Below are positions 1-8,678 of a stretch of DNA of 24,313 bases, piece after piece. The translations under genes and the position numbers were made by a program. The notes beneath the pieces were generated by a model. It did not search any database, was not told the DNA's origin, and worked only from the letters and a program-made list of their open reading frames with translations. Numbering within the stretch: the stretch's first letter is position 1; the number at the start of each line of letters is the position of its first letter. The stretch is from DASRBA01 sp036559665 (GTDB taxonomy: Bacteria; Myxococcota; Myxococcia; Myxococcales; Myxococcaceae). The stretch is taken from positions 1-24,313 of the forward strand of contig DATBSS010000346.1 of assembly GCA_036559665.1 (NCBI GenBank), read 5' to 3'.

Positions 1-388
1 CGGTGATGCGGGCGGTCTCGCGCTTGACCGTGGCGGACTCCACGTGGAAGCGGACGTCGTCCGGGCTCATGCCCTTGAGGGTGTTCTGGGCGGCCTCCAG
101 GCGCTTCTTGGCCGCCTCCACGTCCACCTCGGCCTCGGTCTCCGCCTGGTCGGCCAGGATGCGCACCTGGTCGGAGGAGACCTCCACGAAGCCGCCGGCC
201 AGGTAGTAGCGCTGGGCGGTGGCGCCCTCCTTGAGCGTCATCCAGCCCGGCTCCATCAGCGACAGGAACGGCGTGTGGCCGGGGCGGACGCCGAACAGCC
301 CGCGCGCGCCGGGGACGATGACCTCGTCCGCCTGCACCGACAGCACCCGCTTCTCCGGGGTGACGATCTCCACCTTCAGCTTCGCCAT
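1..388 (-). CDS. atpC: ATP synthase F1 epsilon subunit, C-terminus cut by window edge
   Basis: This is the F1 epsilon subunit, which forms the central stalk with gamma and can inhibit ATP hydrolysis. The ATG is at 388-386 and 129 codons are visible before the window ends, so only the last few residues are missing (the family is usually 130-140 aa). The protein opens MAKLKVEIVTPEKRVLS. It continues with the conserved beta-sandwich pattern (VIVPGARGLFGVRPGHTPFL, near residues 24-43) and a C-terminal helical segment rich in Glu, Ala and Arg (AEAEVDVEAAKKRLE type). It is the last gene of the run atpD, exported protein, atpC, and lies 29 bases downstream of the exported-protein gene. Family assignment is by motif and context and is secure. 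Confidence 0.95.
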   Translation of the reverse strand, partial: MAKLKVEIVTPEKRVLSVQADEVIVPGARGLFGVRPGHTPFLSLMEPGWMTLKEGATAQRYYLAGGFVEVSSDQVRILADQAETEAEVDVEAAKKRLEAAQNTLKGMSPDDVRFHVESATVKRETARIT

Positions 389-417
389 CGCGCTCCTCGC
401 TGACCTCTCTTGAAGCT

Positions 418-954
418 TCAGAACTTCAGCTGCTGCGTCTTCCCGGAGACCGGTTCGAACTCCAGGAGCTCCGCGTCCGACACCCGCGGGGACTTCCCCG
501 GCACGTCCAGCACGCCCTGCACCCACTTGAAATGCTTCTCCAGCTTCCGGAGCAGCCCGCGCCGCTTGTACTCCAGGAAGTCCTTCAGCTTCTTCGACTG
601 GAGGGCCTTCCCGTCCTTGTCGTACTCCGAAGCGACGACGGTCTCGTACATCGGGTCGGTCCTGGTGCTCACCGGGGTGTTCCGCACCGAGGGCCCTTCA
701 GGGAGCTCGGGCAGGATGCGCAGCACCCAGAACCGCGTCCCCTCGTTGTTGATGAACAGCAGGTCGTTCGCCGAGCCCACGCAGCGCTCCAGCTTCCACG
801 CCACGTCCCGATCCTTCGTCACCACCACCTGGCAGGTCTTGTCGTCCACCTGCTCCAGCCGGATGGCGTACAGGCCATTGGCGGAGGTCCTGGTCGGCGT
901 GGACCTCGGCTCCGCCGCCAACAGCAGGAGGAGTGCGAACGCCGCGCCGGGCAT
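418..954 (-). CDS. Small exported protein of unknown function inside the atpD-atpC operon
   Basis: A 178-aa protein that I do not recognise. Residues 1-15 (MPGAAFALLLLLAAEP) form a short hydrophobic signal-like segment, so export is predicted. The body has two cysteines (C41, C58) that could form a disulfide. It also has beta-type segments (GLYAIRLEQVDDKTCQVVV; LLFINNEGTRFWVLRILPE) and a basic helical stretch near 120-145 (KKLKDFLEYKRRGLLRKLEK). The ATG at 954 lies 8 bases past the atpD stop and atpC starts 29 bases after its stop, so all three genes should share one transcript. The same frame stays open upstream through atpD, but that is antisense-type openness in another frame of a GC-rich gene; the ATG with signal peptide is the sensible start. 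An exported protein is unusual in an ATP synthase operon. Confidence 0.85.
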   Translation of the reverse strand: MPGAAFALLLLLAAEPRSTPTRTSANGLYAIRLEQVDDKTCQVVVTKDRDVAWKLERCVGSANDLLFINNEGTRFWVLRILPELPEGPSVRNTPVSTRTDPMYETVVASEYDKDGKALQSKKLKDFLEYKRRGLLRKLEKHFKWVQGVLDVPGKSPRVSDAELLEFEPVSGKTQQLKF

Positions 955-962
955 CGGGAGGC

Positions 963-2408
<1,446 letters not shown>

Positions 2409-2618
2409 CGTTGTCGTGGCTCCGGGCTCCCTGGGAACGGGAGCGTTGGGAAGGCGGCGCGCTATCTACCGAGCCCCCGGGTCCAGGGCAAGGACCCAGC
2501 AGGCGGGCCATGGCAGGCGTTGTGCGGCGGATAAGCGCGGCTTGTCGGTGTCCAGGAGCCGAACCTGGACGGGCGGCCGGGCTCCCGCGGGCGGGGGACC
2601 ATCCCCAGGGTCGCCGCC
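2409..2618. promoter_or_regulatory. Divergent intergenic region between atpD and the GAF-domain gene
   Basis: These 210 bases separate two divergent starts and must hold the promoter of the atpD operon (minus strand) and of the GAF-domain gene (plus strand). I could not pick a convincing -35/-10 or sigma-54 pair on either strand. No credible small ORF lies here; frames that cross it are shadows. Confidence 0.5.
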
Positions 2619-3404
2619 GTGAACGAGCTTTCCCTGGCCACCGCCGTCCTGGCGGCGCTGGCGGCCGCCTGCTGGTACGTCCGCCGCCTCCGCGCCGCCC
2701 CCGTCCGTCTCCGCTCCGAGGTCCGGTCCCTGCGGGTGCGGCTGGACCGGCTCGCCGCGCGCAACGCCGAGCTGTCCCGGCTCCTCCAGCGTTCGGTGCA
2801 GCGCCTGCAGCTGATGGTCCAGGTCGACACCGAGCTGACCGACCGGGTGCTGGACCTGGACGCGCTCTGCGCCGCGCTGGCGCAGCGGGCGGCGCAGGCG
2901 GTGGGGGACGCGGCCGGCGTCTACCTGCCGGAGCCCGGGCGGCCGGCCTGGCGCGCGCTGGAGGGCGCCACGCCCTCGCTGCGGGACCGGGCGGCGGCGC
3001 TGTTCCAGTCCGCCTCGCTGGAGCCGGAGCCCGCCCAGATCCGCGATGCGATGGCGATGGGCCGGCCCCAGGCGACCGTGGCGTGCGGGCTCCCCTGCAC
3101 GCTGGCGGTGCCGCTCCGCTCCCGGAGCTCCAAGGTCATCGGCGCGTTGCTGCTGGCGCGGCGGACCGGCTCGCCGCCCTACGGGCCGGAGGCGATCGCC
3201 CTCTGCGAGCTGATCGCCGAGCGCGCCGCCTCCGCGCTGGACGTGGCGCGGACGCACCAGGCGCAGGCGGTGTTCGCGGACATCGCCACCCGGGAGCTGC
3301 GGGCCCAGTCCCGCCGCCGGCTGGAGGCGCGAACCGGCCTGGACCCGGTGCCGCCGCGGGTGAACGGCGAGATCGAGATCCCCATCGAGCCGCTGGCGAA
3401 CTGA
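2619..3404 (+). CDS. Membrane-anchored coiled-coil GAF-domain protein
   Basis: A 261-aa protein with one N-terminal membrane segment (about residues 5-20, LSLATAVLAALAAACWY), then a charged coiled coil (about 28-68, heptad-like LRSEVRSLRVRLDRLAARNAELSRLL given in part), then a GAF-like sensory fold (about 72-212) and a short polar tail. The GAF part is recognised from the pattern VDTELTDRVLDLDALCAALAQ at its start, a central LAVPLRSRSSKVIGALLLAR strand pair, and the closing helix ALCELIAERAASALDVART. There is no kinase, cyclase or HTH output domain, so it may act as a membrane-proximal sensor or partner subunit. The start is GTG at 2619 with CAGGG about 8 bases upstream. It is followed by a hairpin repeat and the M20 gene on the same strand. 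The ligand is unknown. Confidence 0.75.
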   Translation: MNELSLATAVLAALAAACWYVRRLRAAPVRLRSEVRSLRVRLDRLAARNAELSRLLQRSVQRLQLMVQVDTELTDRVLDLDALCAALAQRAAQAVGDAAGVYLPEPGRPAWRALEGATPSLRDRAAALFQSASLEPEPAQIRDAMAMGRPQATVACGLPCTLAVPLRSRSSKVIGALLLARRTGSPPYGPEAIALCELIAERAASALDVARTHQAQAVFADIATRELRAQSRRRLEARTGLDPVPPRVNGEIEIPIEPLAN

Positions 3405-3434
3405 GTCCTGAGGAAGCCGGGCGCCAGCCGGCCG

Positions 3435-3458
3435 CATCAGCGTCCCCTGGTTCGGGGA
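3435..3458. repeat. 24-bp hairpin-containing repeat, copy 1
   Basis: This copy matches the one at 4708-4731 in 23 of 24 bases. It contains an inverted repeat (GTCCCC at 3442-3447, loop TGGTTC, GGGGAC at 3454-3459). It lies 30 bases after the GAF-domain gene stop and 47 bases before the M20 start. It could serve as a transcript end for the GAF gene, although there is no T-run. Confidence 0.75.
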
Positions 3459-3505
3459 CCGAGGCGGGCTCGCCCCTGGGGCGCCGGGGCGTGCAGAATG
3501 GCCTC

Positions 3506-4678
3506 ATGCCGGCCCCCGACCAGATCCTTGCCACCATCGAGCGCGAGAGCGAGGCGCTGTGCAAGCTCTCCCGCCGCATCCACGAGCACCCCGAGCTGCG
3601 CTTCCAGGAGCACCAGGCGGCGGCCTGGCTCAGCGCCGCCGTGGAGGCCGCGGGGGTCCAGGTGGAGCGCGGCGTCGGCGGCATGGAGACGGCCTTCCGG
3701 GCCCGCATCGGCAAGCCCGGCGGCGCGCGGGTGGCCATCCTGGCGGAGTACGACGCCCTCCCCAACGTCGGCCACGCCTGCGGGCACAACCTCATCGCCG
3801 CCGGCGCGGTGGGCGCCTTCCTGGGCCTGGCCTCCGTGCGCGACGAGCTTCCGGGCGAGGTGCTCCTGTTGGGCACGCCGGCCGAGGAGGGCGGGGGCGG
3901 GAAGATCAAGCTCATCGGCGCGGGCGCCTTCGAGGGGCTGGACGCGGCGATGATGTTCCACCCGTTCGACCGGGACCTGCTCGCCAACGGCGCGCTGGCC
4001 AGCGAGTGGATCACCTTCAGCTTCACCGGAAAGCCCTCGCACGCGGCCGCCGCACCCTGGGAGGGCAACTCGGCCCTCTCCGGGGTCATCCAGACGTTCA
4101 ACCTCATCGACAGCCAGCGCGTGCACTTCCGCGACGGCGCGCGCGTGCACGGCATCATCACCAACGGCGGGGAGGCGATGAACATCATCCCCGAGCACGC
4201 TGCCTGCCAGTTCGGCGTGCGCGCGACGACCACCGCTCACCTGGAGGTGATGGTGGAGCAGGTCCTCACGTGCGCCCGGGCCGCGGCGATGGCCACGCGC
4301 ACCGGGCTCCGGATCAGCCGCGAGAAGGGCTACGCGGACATGCGCAACAACATGGCGATCGCGCGCGCCTTCGGGCGCCACATGGAGGCGCTGGGCCGCC
4401 CTTCCCCGGAGCGGGACGACAGCGCCGGCCAGGGCAGCACCGACATGGGAGACGTCTCGCACGTCGTCCCCGCCATCCACCCCTACCTGGGCATCTGCGA
4501 CAAGGACTCGGCGATGTGCCACCAGCACGAGTTCGCGCAGCACGCCGCCAGCGACCGCGGGATGCAGGCCATGCTGGCCGCCGCGCGCGCCATGGCGCTC
4601 ACCACCGAGGAGCTGCTGCGCGACCGGACGCTCCGCGACGCCGTGCGCGCCGAGTTCGAAGCCTCGCGGACCGGCTGA
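3506..4678 (+). CDS. M20 family metal-dependent amidohydrolase (AbgB/PM20D2-like)
   Basis: A 390-aa cytosolic amidohydrolase or peptidase of the M20 family, closest in style to p-aminobenzoyl-glutamate hydrolase B and PM20D2. Metal-site features in order: RRIHEHPELRF (23-33), AEYDALPNVGHACGHN (80-95) with the first His ligand, TPAEEGGGGK (124-133) with the general-base/bridging Glu pair, a His at 152 (FHPFD), the lid domain with FTGKPSHAAAAPWEG (173-187), GSTDMGDVSHVVPAIHPY (310-327) and the final His in MCHQHEFAQHA (337-347). No signal peptide is present. ATG 3506 is chosen; an in-frame GTG at 3491 would add five residues. The gene is flanked by the two copies of the 24-bp hairpin repeat and is convergent with atpG. 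The substrate cannot be read from sequence. Confidence 0.9.
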   Translation: MPAPDQILATIERESEALCKLSRRIHEHPELRFQEHQAAAWLSAAVEAAGVQVERGVGGMETAFRARIGKPGGARVAILAEYDALPNVGHACGHNLIAAGAVGAFLGLASVRDELPGEVLLLGTPAEEGGGGKIKLIGAGAFEGLDAAMMFHPFDRDLLANGALASEWITFSFTGKPSHAAAAPWEGNSALSGVIQTFNLIDSQRVHFRDGARVHGIITNGGEAMNIIPEHAACQFGVRATTTAHLEVMVEQVLTCARAAAMATRTGLRISREKGYADMRNNMAIARAFGRHMEALGRPSPERDDSAGQGSTDMGDVSHVVPAIHPYLGICDKDSAMCHQHEFAQHAASDRGMQAMLAAARAMALTTEELLRDRTLRDAVRAEFEASRTG

Positions 4679-4707
4679 GCCCAGCGGACGCGGCCGCCAG
4701 GCCGCCT

Positions 4708-4731
4708 CATCAGCGTCCCCTGCTTCGGGGA
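4708..4731. repeat. 24-bp hairpin-containing repeat, copy 2, between convergent genes
   Basis: Second copy of the repeat at 3435-3458, with one mismatch (C at 4723 against G at 3450). Its hairpin is TCCCC (4716-4720), loop TGCTTC, GGGGA (4727-4731). It sits between the M20 stop (4678) and the atpG stop (4736), so it could act as a terminator for both convergent transcripts. Confidence 0.75.
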
Positions 4732-4735
4732 GTAA

Positions 4736-5635
4736 TTACCCCTTCTGTGCCTCGGCGCCGGAGACGATCTCCATCAGCTCCTTGGTGATCACCGCCTGGC
4801 GGGTGCGGTTGTAGAGGAGCGTCAGCTTGCCGATCATGTCCGAGGCGTTGTTGGTGGCGCTCTCCATGGCGCTCATCCGCGCGCCGTGCTCCGACGCCAC
4901 CGACTCCAGCAGGGCCCGGTAGATCTTGATCGCCAGCGCCTGGGGCACCAGCCGGTCCAGCACCCCCTGGCGGTCCGGCTCGTACTTGAAGTCCACCAGC
5001 GAGGCCGCCGCGGCCGCCGCCTTCTTGTCCTTCTCCGGCTCCGGGGCGGCCAGGGACTGGAGCGGCAGCATCTGGGTGAGCGTCACCCGCTGGCTGATGG
5101 CGGAGAGGAACTCGTTGTAGACGAGGAACACCGCGTCCACCTCGCCCTTGAGCACACTCTGGGACAGCTCCTGGGCCAGGTTGGCGGCCTCCCGGTAGCT
5201 GACCCGCGAGTACATCCCCGCGTAGTCGCGGCGGATGCTCACGCCCGGCTGCTTCTTGAAGAAGTCGTTCCCCTTGCGGCCGATGGTGGAGAGCTGGATG
5301 CGCTCGTACCGGCCCTTGTTCTCGAACAGGAAGCGGCCGGCGCGGCGGATGATGTTGGAGTTGAAGCCACCGGCCAGGCCGCGGTCGGAGGTGAGGACCA
5401 GCAGCTCCACCTTCTTCGCCTCGCGTTGCTGGAGCAGCGGGTGGGCCAGTCCCTCCGACCGCGCCGCCAGCTCGCGGATCAGCTCGTCCAGCATGTTCGA
5501 GTAGGGGCGGGCTGCGATGATCGCGTCCTGCGCGCGGCGGAGCTTGGCGGCCGCGACCATCTTCATCGCCTTGGTGATCTGCCGGGTGCTCTTCACCGAT
5601 CGGATTCGCTTCCGGATGTCGCGCAACGACGCCAT
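4736..5635 (-). CDS. atpG: ATP synthase F1 gamma subunit
   Basis: The rotating central-stalk subunit of F1. It is 299 aa, slightly longer than the roughly 287 aa of E. coli. The N-terminal coiled-coil helix carries the conserved IRKRIRSVKSTRQITKAMKMVAA (7-29, given in outline), and the C-terminal helix carries ATNNASDMIGKLTLLYNRTRQ and the ITKELMEIVSGAEA signature. A Lys/Ala-rich insertion (EPEKDKKAAAAAAS, about 198-211) accounts for the extra length. The start is ATG at 5635 with AGGTGAG just upstream on the minus strand. No atpA lies upstream: the neighbour is a divergent SanA-like gene, and downstream is a convergent M20 gene. Here atpG is therefore a single-gene unit, separated by about 2.3 kb from atpD. 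Confidence 0.98.
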   Translation of the reverse strand: MASLRDIRKRIRSVKSTRQITKAMKMVAAAKLRRAQDAIIAARPYSNMLDELIRELAARSEGLAHPLLQQREAKKVELLVLTSDRGLAGGFNSNIIRRAGRFLFENKGRYERIQLSTIGRKGNDFFKKQPGVSIRRDYAGMYSRVSYREAANLAQELSQSVLKGEVDAVFLVYNEFLSAISQRVTLTQMLPLQSLAAPEPEKDKKAAAAAASLVDFKYEPDRQGVLDRLVPQALAIKIYRALLESVASEHGARMSAMESATNNASDMIGKLTLLYNRTRQAVITKELMEIVSGAEAQKG

Positions 5636-5778
5636 CGCTCACCTGCTCCCTGGACGATTCGGGGCGCGGACCCTACGAAGGGCCTGTCCTCCCGTCAACG
5701 CCCGGCATCCGGGCAGGCGCCCCGGAGGATGCGCCCGCCTCATGGCTCCGATTTCGCGTGTAAGGTCCCGTGCGCCGC

Positions 5779-6411
5779 ATGGCCCGCCGCCCCACGCTCC
5801 ACCGCACCCTCCGCTGGGCCGCCGCCGGACTGGGGCTGCTGGTGGCCGCCTTCGCCGCCGCCTCCGTCTACGTGGACCTGCGCTACGCCTCGCGCATCGT
5901 GCCGCCCGCGGAGGCCCCGGCCGCCCCGGTGGCCCTGGTCTTCGGCGCCGGCCTCACGCGGGCGGAACCCTCGCCGCTTCTGGCCGAGCGCCTGGACACC
6001 GCCATCGCCCTCTACCGCCAGGGGAAGGTGAAGCGCATCCTGGTCAGCGGCGACAACTCGGACCGCTACCACGACGAGACGGAGGCCATGCGGCGCTACG
6101 CGGTGGACCAGGGCGTCCCGCAGTCCGACCTCCTGCAGGACGACTGGGGCCTGTCCACCTACGACTCCTGCGTGCGCGCCCGCGAGGTGTTCCACCTGGA
6201 CCAGGTGCTCCTGGTCACCCAGCGCTTCCACCTCCCCCGCGCCACCTTCATCGCCAACTCGGTGGGGCTGGACGCGCGCGGCGTGCCGGCGGACCCCGCC
6301 TCGCGCCAGACCTCCCCCTACGCACTGCGCGAGCTGATCTCCCGCCCGGTGGCGCTGGGGATGGTGCTGCTCCGCCCAAGACCGGCCGGCGTCGACCAGC
6401 CGACACCTTGA
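5779..6411 (+). CDS. SanA/YdcF-like DUF218 membrane protein
   Basis: A 210-aa protein with one N-terminal membrane helix (about 12-32) and a DUF218 (YdcF/SanA) domain facing outward. Motifs: VALVFGAGL (51-59), the helix LAERLDTAIALYRQGKVKRILVSGDN (given in part, 68-93), the substrate-site pair SGDNSDRYHDETEAM (90-104), STYDSCVRAREVF (126-138) and VTQRFHLPRA (146-155). These resemble SanA, which E. coli work links to envelope permeability and vancomycin exclusion; the biochemical role is unknown. ATG 5779 is used. A GTG at 5770 is also in frame and follows AAGG, so three extra residues are possible. It is divergent from atpG, with 143 bases between the two starts. Confidence 0.85.
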   Translation: MARRPTLHRTLRWAAAGLGLLVAAFAAASVYVDLRYASRIVPPAEAPAAPVALVFGAGLTRAEPSPLLAERLDTAIALYRQGKVKRILVSGDNSDRYHDETEAMRRYAVDQGVPQSDLLQDDWGLSTYDSCVRAREVFHLDQVLLVTQRFHLPRATFIANSVGLDARGVPADPASRQTSPYALRELISRPVALGMVLLRPRPAGVDQPTP

Positions 6412-6461
6412 CCCGGGCGCCCCTGGCCGCCGCCGGGGCCTGGTGACACCTTCCCTTCATC

Positions 6462-7109
6462 GTGAAGCTCGCCGTTCCGCTCGCCGCCGCGCTGCTGGCC
6501 GGCTCCTGCGCTGAACCGCAACCCGTCCGCGTCTCCCCGGCCGCCTCCAAGGCGCTGGGCGCGCCGGACGAGGCCTGCCGCACAGCCTCCGCGGAGGTCC
6601 CCTCGTTCGCAGAGGGCGGCTCCGGCACCCGGCCCGCCGAGCCCGAGGGCCTGCCGCCGGAGCCCGCGGCTTCGCAGGCGCCCCGGCCGGTGTTCCAGGG
6701 CAAGCCGCTGCTCCCGCCGGAGCGGCCGGGCGAGTCCGTCTTCGAAGTGCAGGGGTGCCTGGCCGCCGCCGAGCACACCGCCGCCGCCGGGGCGCGCCAT
6801 CCCCAACCGCCCGACCGTCCGGAGGACGCGGTGCGGGTGACCCCGCTCTCCTCCGGCCTCATCGTCACCCACGAGATGGCGCACCCGTGCTGCCTCCGCG
6901 CCGCCGTCGCCGCGTCCGTGGAGGGAGCGGCGGTCCAGGTGAGCGAGACGTTGAGCGGGTCCCCCTGCGCGTGCCGCTGCGCCTCCCGGCTGAGGACCGC
7001 GATCGCGCTGGCGCCGGGCCGCTATTCGGTGTCCGTGGTGGTGCGCGGCCCCGGCTCCGGAGAGGAGCGGACGGCCTGGTCCGGCGAGACGGCGCTCCCC
7101 GGGAGGTAG
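6462..7109 (+). CDS. Cys-rich predicted lipoprotein of unknown function
   Basis: A 215-aa protein with a signal peptide and lipobox-like LLAGSC (C16 as lipid site; Glu at +3). After it comes a long Pro/Ala/Glu-rich, probably disordered linker (about 20-120). The folded part (about 122-205) has a distinctive cysteine pattern: HEMAHPCCLRA (137-147) and SGSPCACRCASRL (165-177). It is followed by a beta-strand pair ending GRYSVSVVV. This spacing of two adjacent Cys and a C-x-C-x-C cluster suggests disulfides or metal or haem binding, but no known family was recognised. The start is GTG at 6462 and is weakly supported, although it gives the complete signal peptide. The same-strand SanA-like gene ends 50 bases upstream and a strong hairpin follows the stop. 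Confidence 0.7.
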   Translation: MKLAVPLAAALLAGSCAEPQPVRVSPAASKALGAPDEACRTASAEVPSFAEGGSGTRPAEPEGLPPEPAASQAPRPVFQGKPLLPPERPGESVFEVQGCLAAAEHTAAAGARHPQPPDRPEDAVRVTPLSSGLIVTHEMAHPCCLRAAVAASVEGAAVQVSETLSGSPCACRCASRLRTAIALAPGRYSVSVVVRGPGSGEERTAWSGETALPGR

Positions 7110-7111
7110 GC

Positions 7112-7148
7112 GCGGCCGGCGTGCCGGGTCGGAGGGCACCCCGGCCGC
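7112..7148 (+). terminator. Strong hairpin after the lipoprotein gene
   Basis: GCGGCCGG (7112-7119) pairs with CCGGCCGC (7141-7148), and inside it GTGCC (7121-7125) pairs with GGCAC (7135-7139), with a single C-C mismatch between the two stems. This gives a 13-bp stem with a 9-base loop. It begins three bases after the stop codon. There is no T-run, as is common in very GC-rich genomes. Confidence 0.6.
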
Positions 7149-7212
7149 GGATCGCCTGAAATGCCGGGGCGCTTGAGGGCGCCATCACGGGGTGACACGC
7201 TGCCCCTGGCCA

Positions 7213-8472
7213 GTGAGCAAGTCCCCGCCCCTCGTCGGGCCCGAGTACCTCCAGCGCTTCACCTGCATCGCGGACCACTGCGAGGACACGTGCTGCGCCG
7301 GGTTGAAGGTGCCGGTGGACGCCTACGGCCGCGGGCGGATGCGCGAGGCGCTGGCGGCGGAGGGGATGCCGGTCGCTACCTTCGACCAGCTCGTCCCGCT
7401 GAACGTGGAGCGCGACGACCCGGAGCAGGCGGCCTTCATCCAGATGAACGAGAAGGGCCGCTGCCCCTTCCTGGACGAGCGGCAGCTGTGCAGCGTGCAC
7501 CGCAAGCACGGCAACAGCGTGCTGGCCAACGCCTGCGCCATGTTCCCGCGGTCGGTGATCCACTTCCCGGACCGGCGCGAAGTGGCGGGCTCCTTCGCCT
7601 GCCCGGAGATCGTCCGCCTGGCGTTGCTCACCGAGAGCCCGCTGGAGCCGCTGCCGCTGCCGCCCGGGGTGGTGCCGCGCGACTTCGTGAACCGGAAGCT
7701 GGACGCGGACGCCGGCACCGCCTACGCCACCGGGCGCGACGCGGTGCGCGCGGTGGTGATGCACCTCTTGTCGTCCGACCGCTTCCCGCCCGGGTCCCGG
7801 CTGGTGTTCCTGGGCCAGCTTGGCCACTGGCTGCGGCCCTTCTACTACCGGGGCGCGCCGCCGTACGACAAGCAGGAGATGGAGGAGAAGCTCCACAGCG
7901 TCGAGAGCTCCTCCCTCCTCCTCTCCATCCACCGAAACTTCGCCAAGCTGGAGCTGCTCACCGACAAGTGGATCGCCCTCTTCCTCTCCATCCTGGAGGA
8001 GCGGCTCCGGGCGGGCGCGCCGGTCCGCCTGGTGCGGGTGGCGGAGGGCGTGCTGGAGACCTACGGCGGGCCCAACGCGCGCGGGCTGACCGCCCGCTAC
8101 CGCAAGGTGGTGAACAAGCTCCAGCACGGAGACTTCGGGGCGAGGCTGGAGCGCTACTTCCGCCGCCACGCCATGGCCTGGTGGTACCGCAACCCGCACA
8201 CCGACTCGGAGCACCTGACCGCCCACGTGTTCAAGCTGGCGTTCCGCGCCGCCATGCTTCGGGTAATGCTGATGGGCCACCCGGACACCGCGCCGTTCAT
8301 GCTCGACTCGCCGGATCCGTCGGGCGATTCGCTGGACGGCCTGGCCGTGGAGGTGGTGCAACTGTTCTCCAAGCACCTGGAGCTCAGCTCCGACGTGCAG
8401 CACTGGACCAGCCGCCTCTCCGAGTCGGCGGACGTGTTCGCCAACCTGGTGGTGGTCGCCAAGTTGCTCTAG
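7213..8472 (+). CDS. FliB-like lysine N-methylase family protein (CxxCxxCC family)
   Basis: A 419-aa protein of the flagellin lysine-N-methylase (FliB) type. The N-terminal Cys cluster CIADHCEDTCCAGLKVPVD (18-36) matches the FliB hallmark, which binds an Fe-S cluster in characterised FliB. It is followed by RCPFLDERQLCSVHRKHGN (83-101), NACAMFPRSV (106-115) and SFACPEIVRLAL (127-138), giving eight conserved Cys. The rest is helical, with no second recognised domain. Known FliB methylates lysines on flagellin. No flagellin or flagellar gene is in this window, and gliding myxobacteria lack flagella, so the target here may be different. The start is GTG 7213; an in-frame GTG at 7192 would add seven residues. 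Confidence 0.8.
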   Translation: MSKSPPLVGPEYLQRFTCIADHCEDTCCAGLKVPVDAYGRGRMREALAAEGMPVATFDQLVPLNVERDDPEQAAFIQMNEKGRCPFLDERQLCSVHRKHGNSVLANACAMFPRSVIHFPDRREVAGSFACPEIVRLALLTESPLEPLPLPPGVVPRDFVNRKLDADAGTAYATGRDAVRAVVMHLLSSDRFPPGSRLVFLGQLGHWLRPFYYRGAPPYDKQEMEEKLHSVESSSLLLSIHRNFAKLELLTDKWIALFLSILEERLRAGAPVRLVRVAEGVLETYGGPNARGLTARYRKVVNKLQHGDFGARLERYFRRHAMAWWYRNPHTDSEHLTAHVFKLAFRAAMLRVMLMGHPDTAPFMLDSPDPSGDSLDGLAVEVVQLFSKHLELSSDVQHWTSRLSESADVFANLVVVAKLL

Positions 8473-8523
8473 CCCGGAGGCCGAGCCTGGCCGCTCGCCC
8501 AGGGTGACGGCATCCGACCACGC

Positions 8524-8544
8524 CGGTGACACCTTCTGTCACCG
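8524..8544. other. Perfect 8-bp-arm inverted repeat upstream of the cytochrome fusion gene
   Basis: CGGTGACA (8524-8531) and TGTCACCG (8537-8544) are separated by CCTTC. It lies 52 bases past the FliB-like stop and 135 bases before the next start, so it could be either a terminator hairpin or an operator. Its left half, GGTGACACCTTC, recurs exactly at 6442-6453 just before the lipoprotein start. Confidence 0.55.
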
Positions 8545-8678
8545 CCGTTACGCGTGGTCGCGGGCCCGCAGCCGCGCACCCGGTCCGGAACCCGCGCACT
8601 TCCGAGAGTGTCTCGCTCCGGGAGAGGGTGGCGCGCCGCTTGCCAGTGCCCACCCGACCCCCGCTGGAGGCTCGTCAC

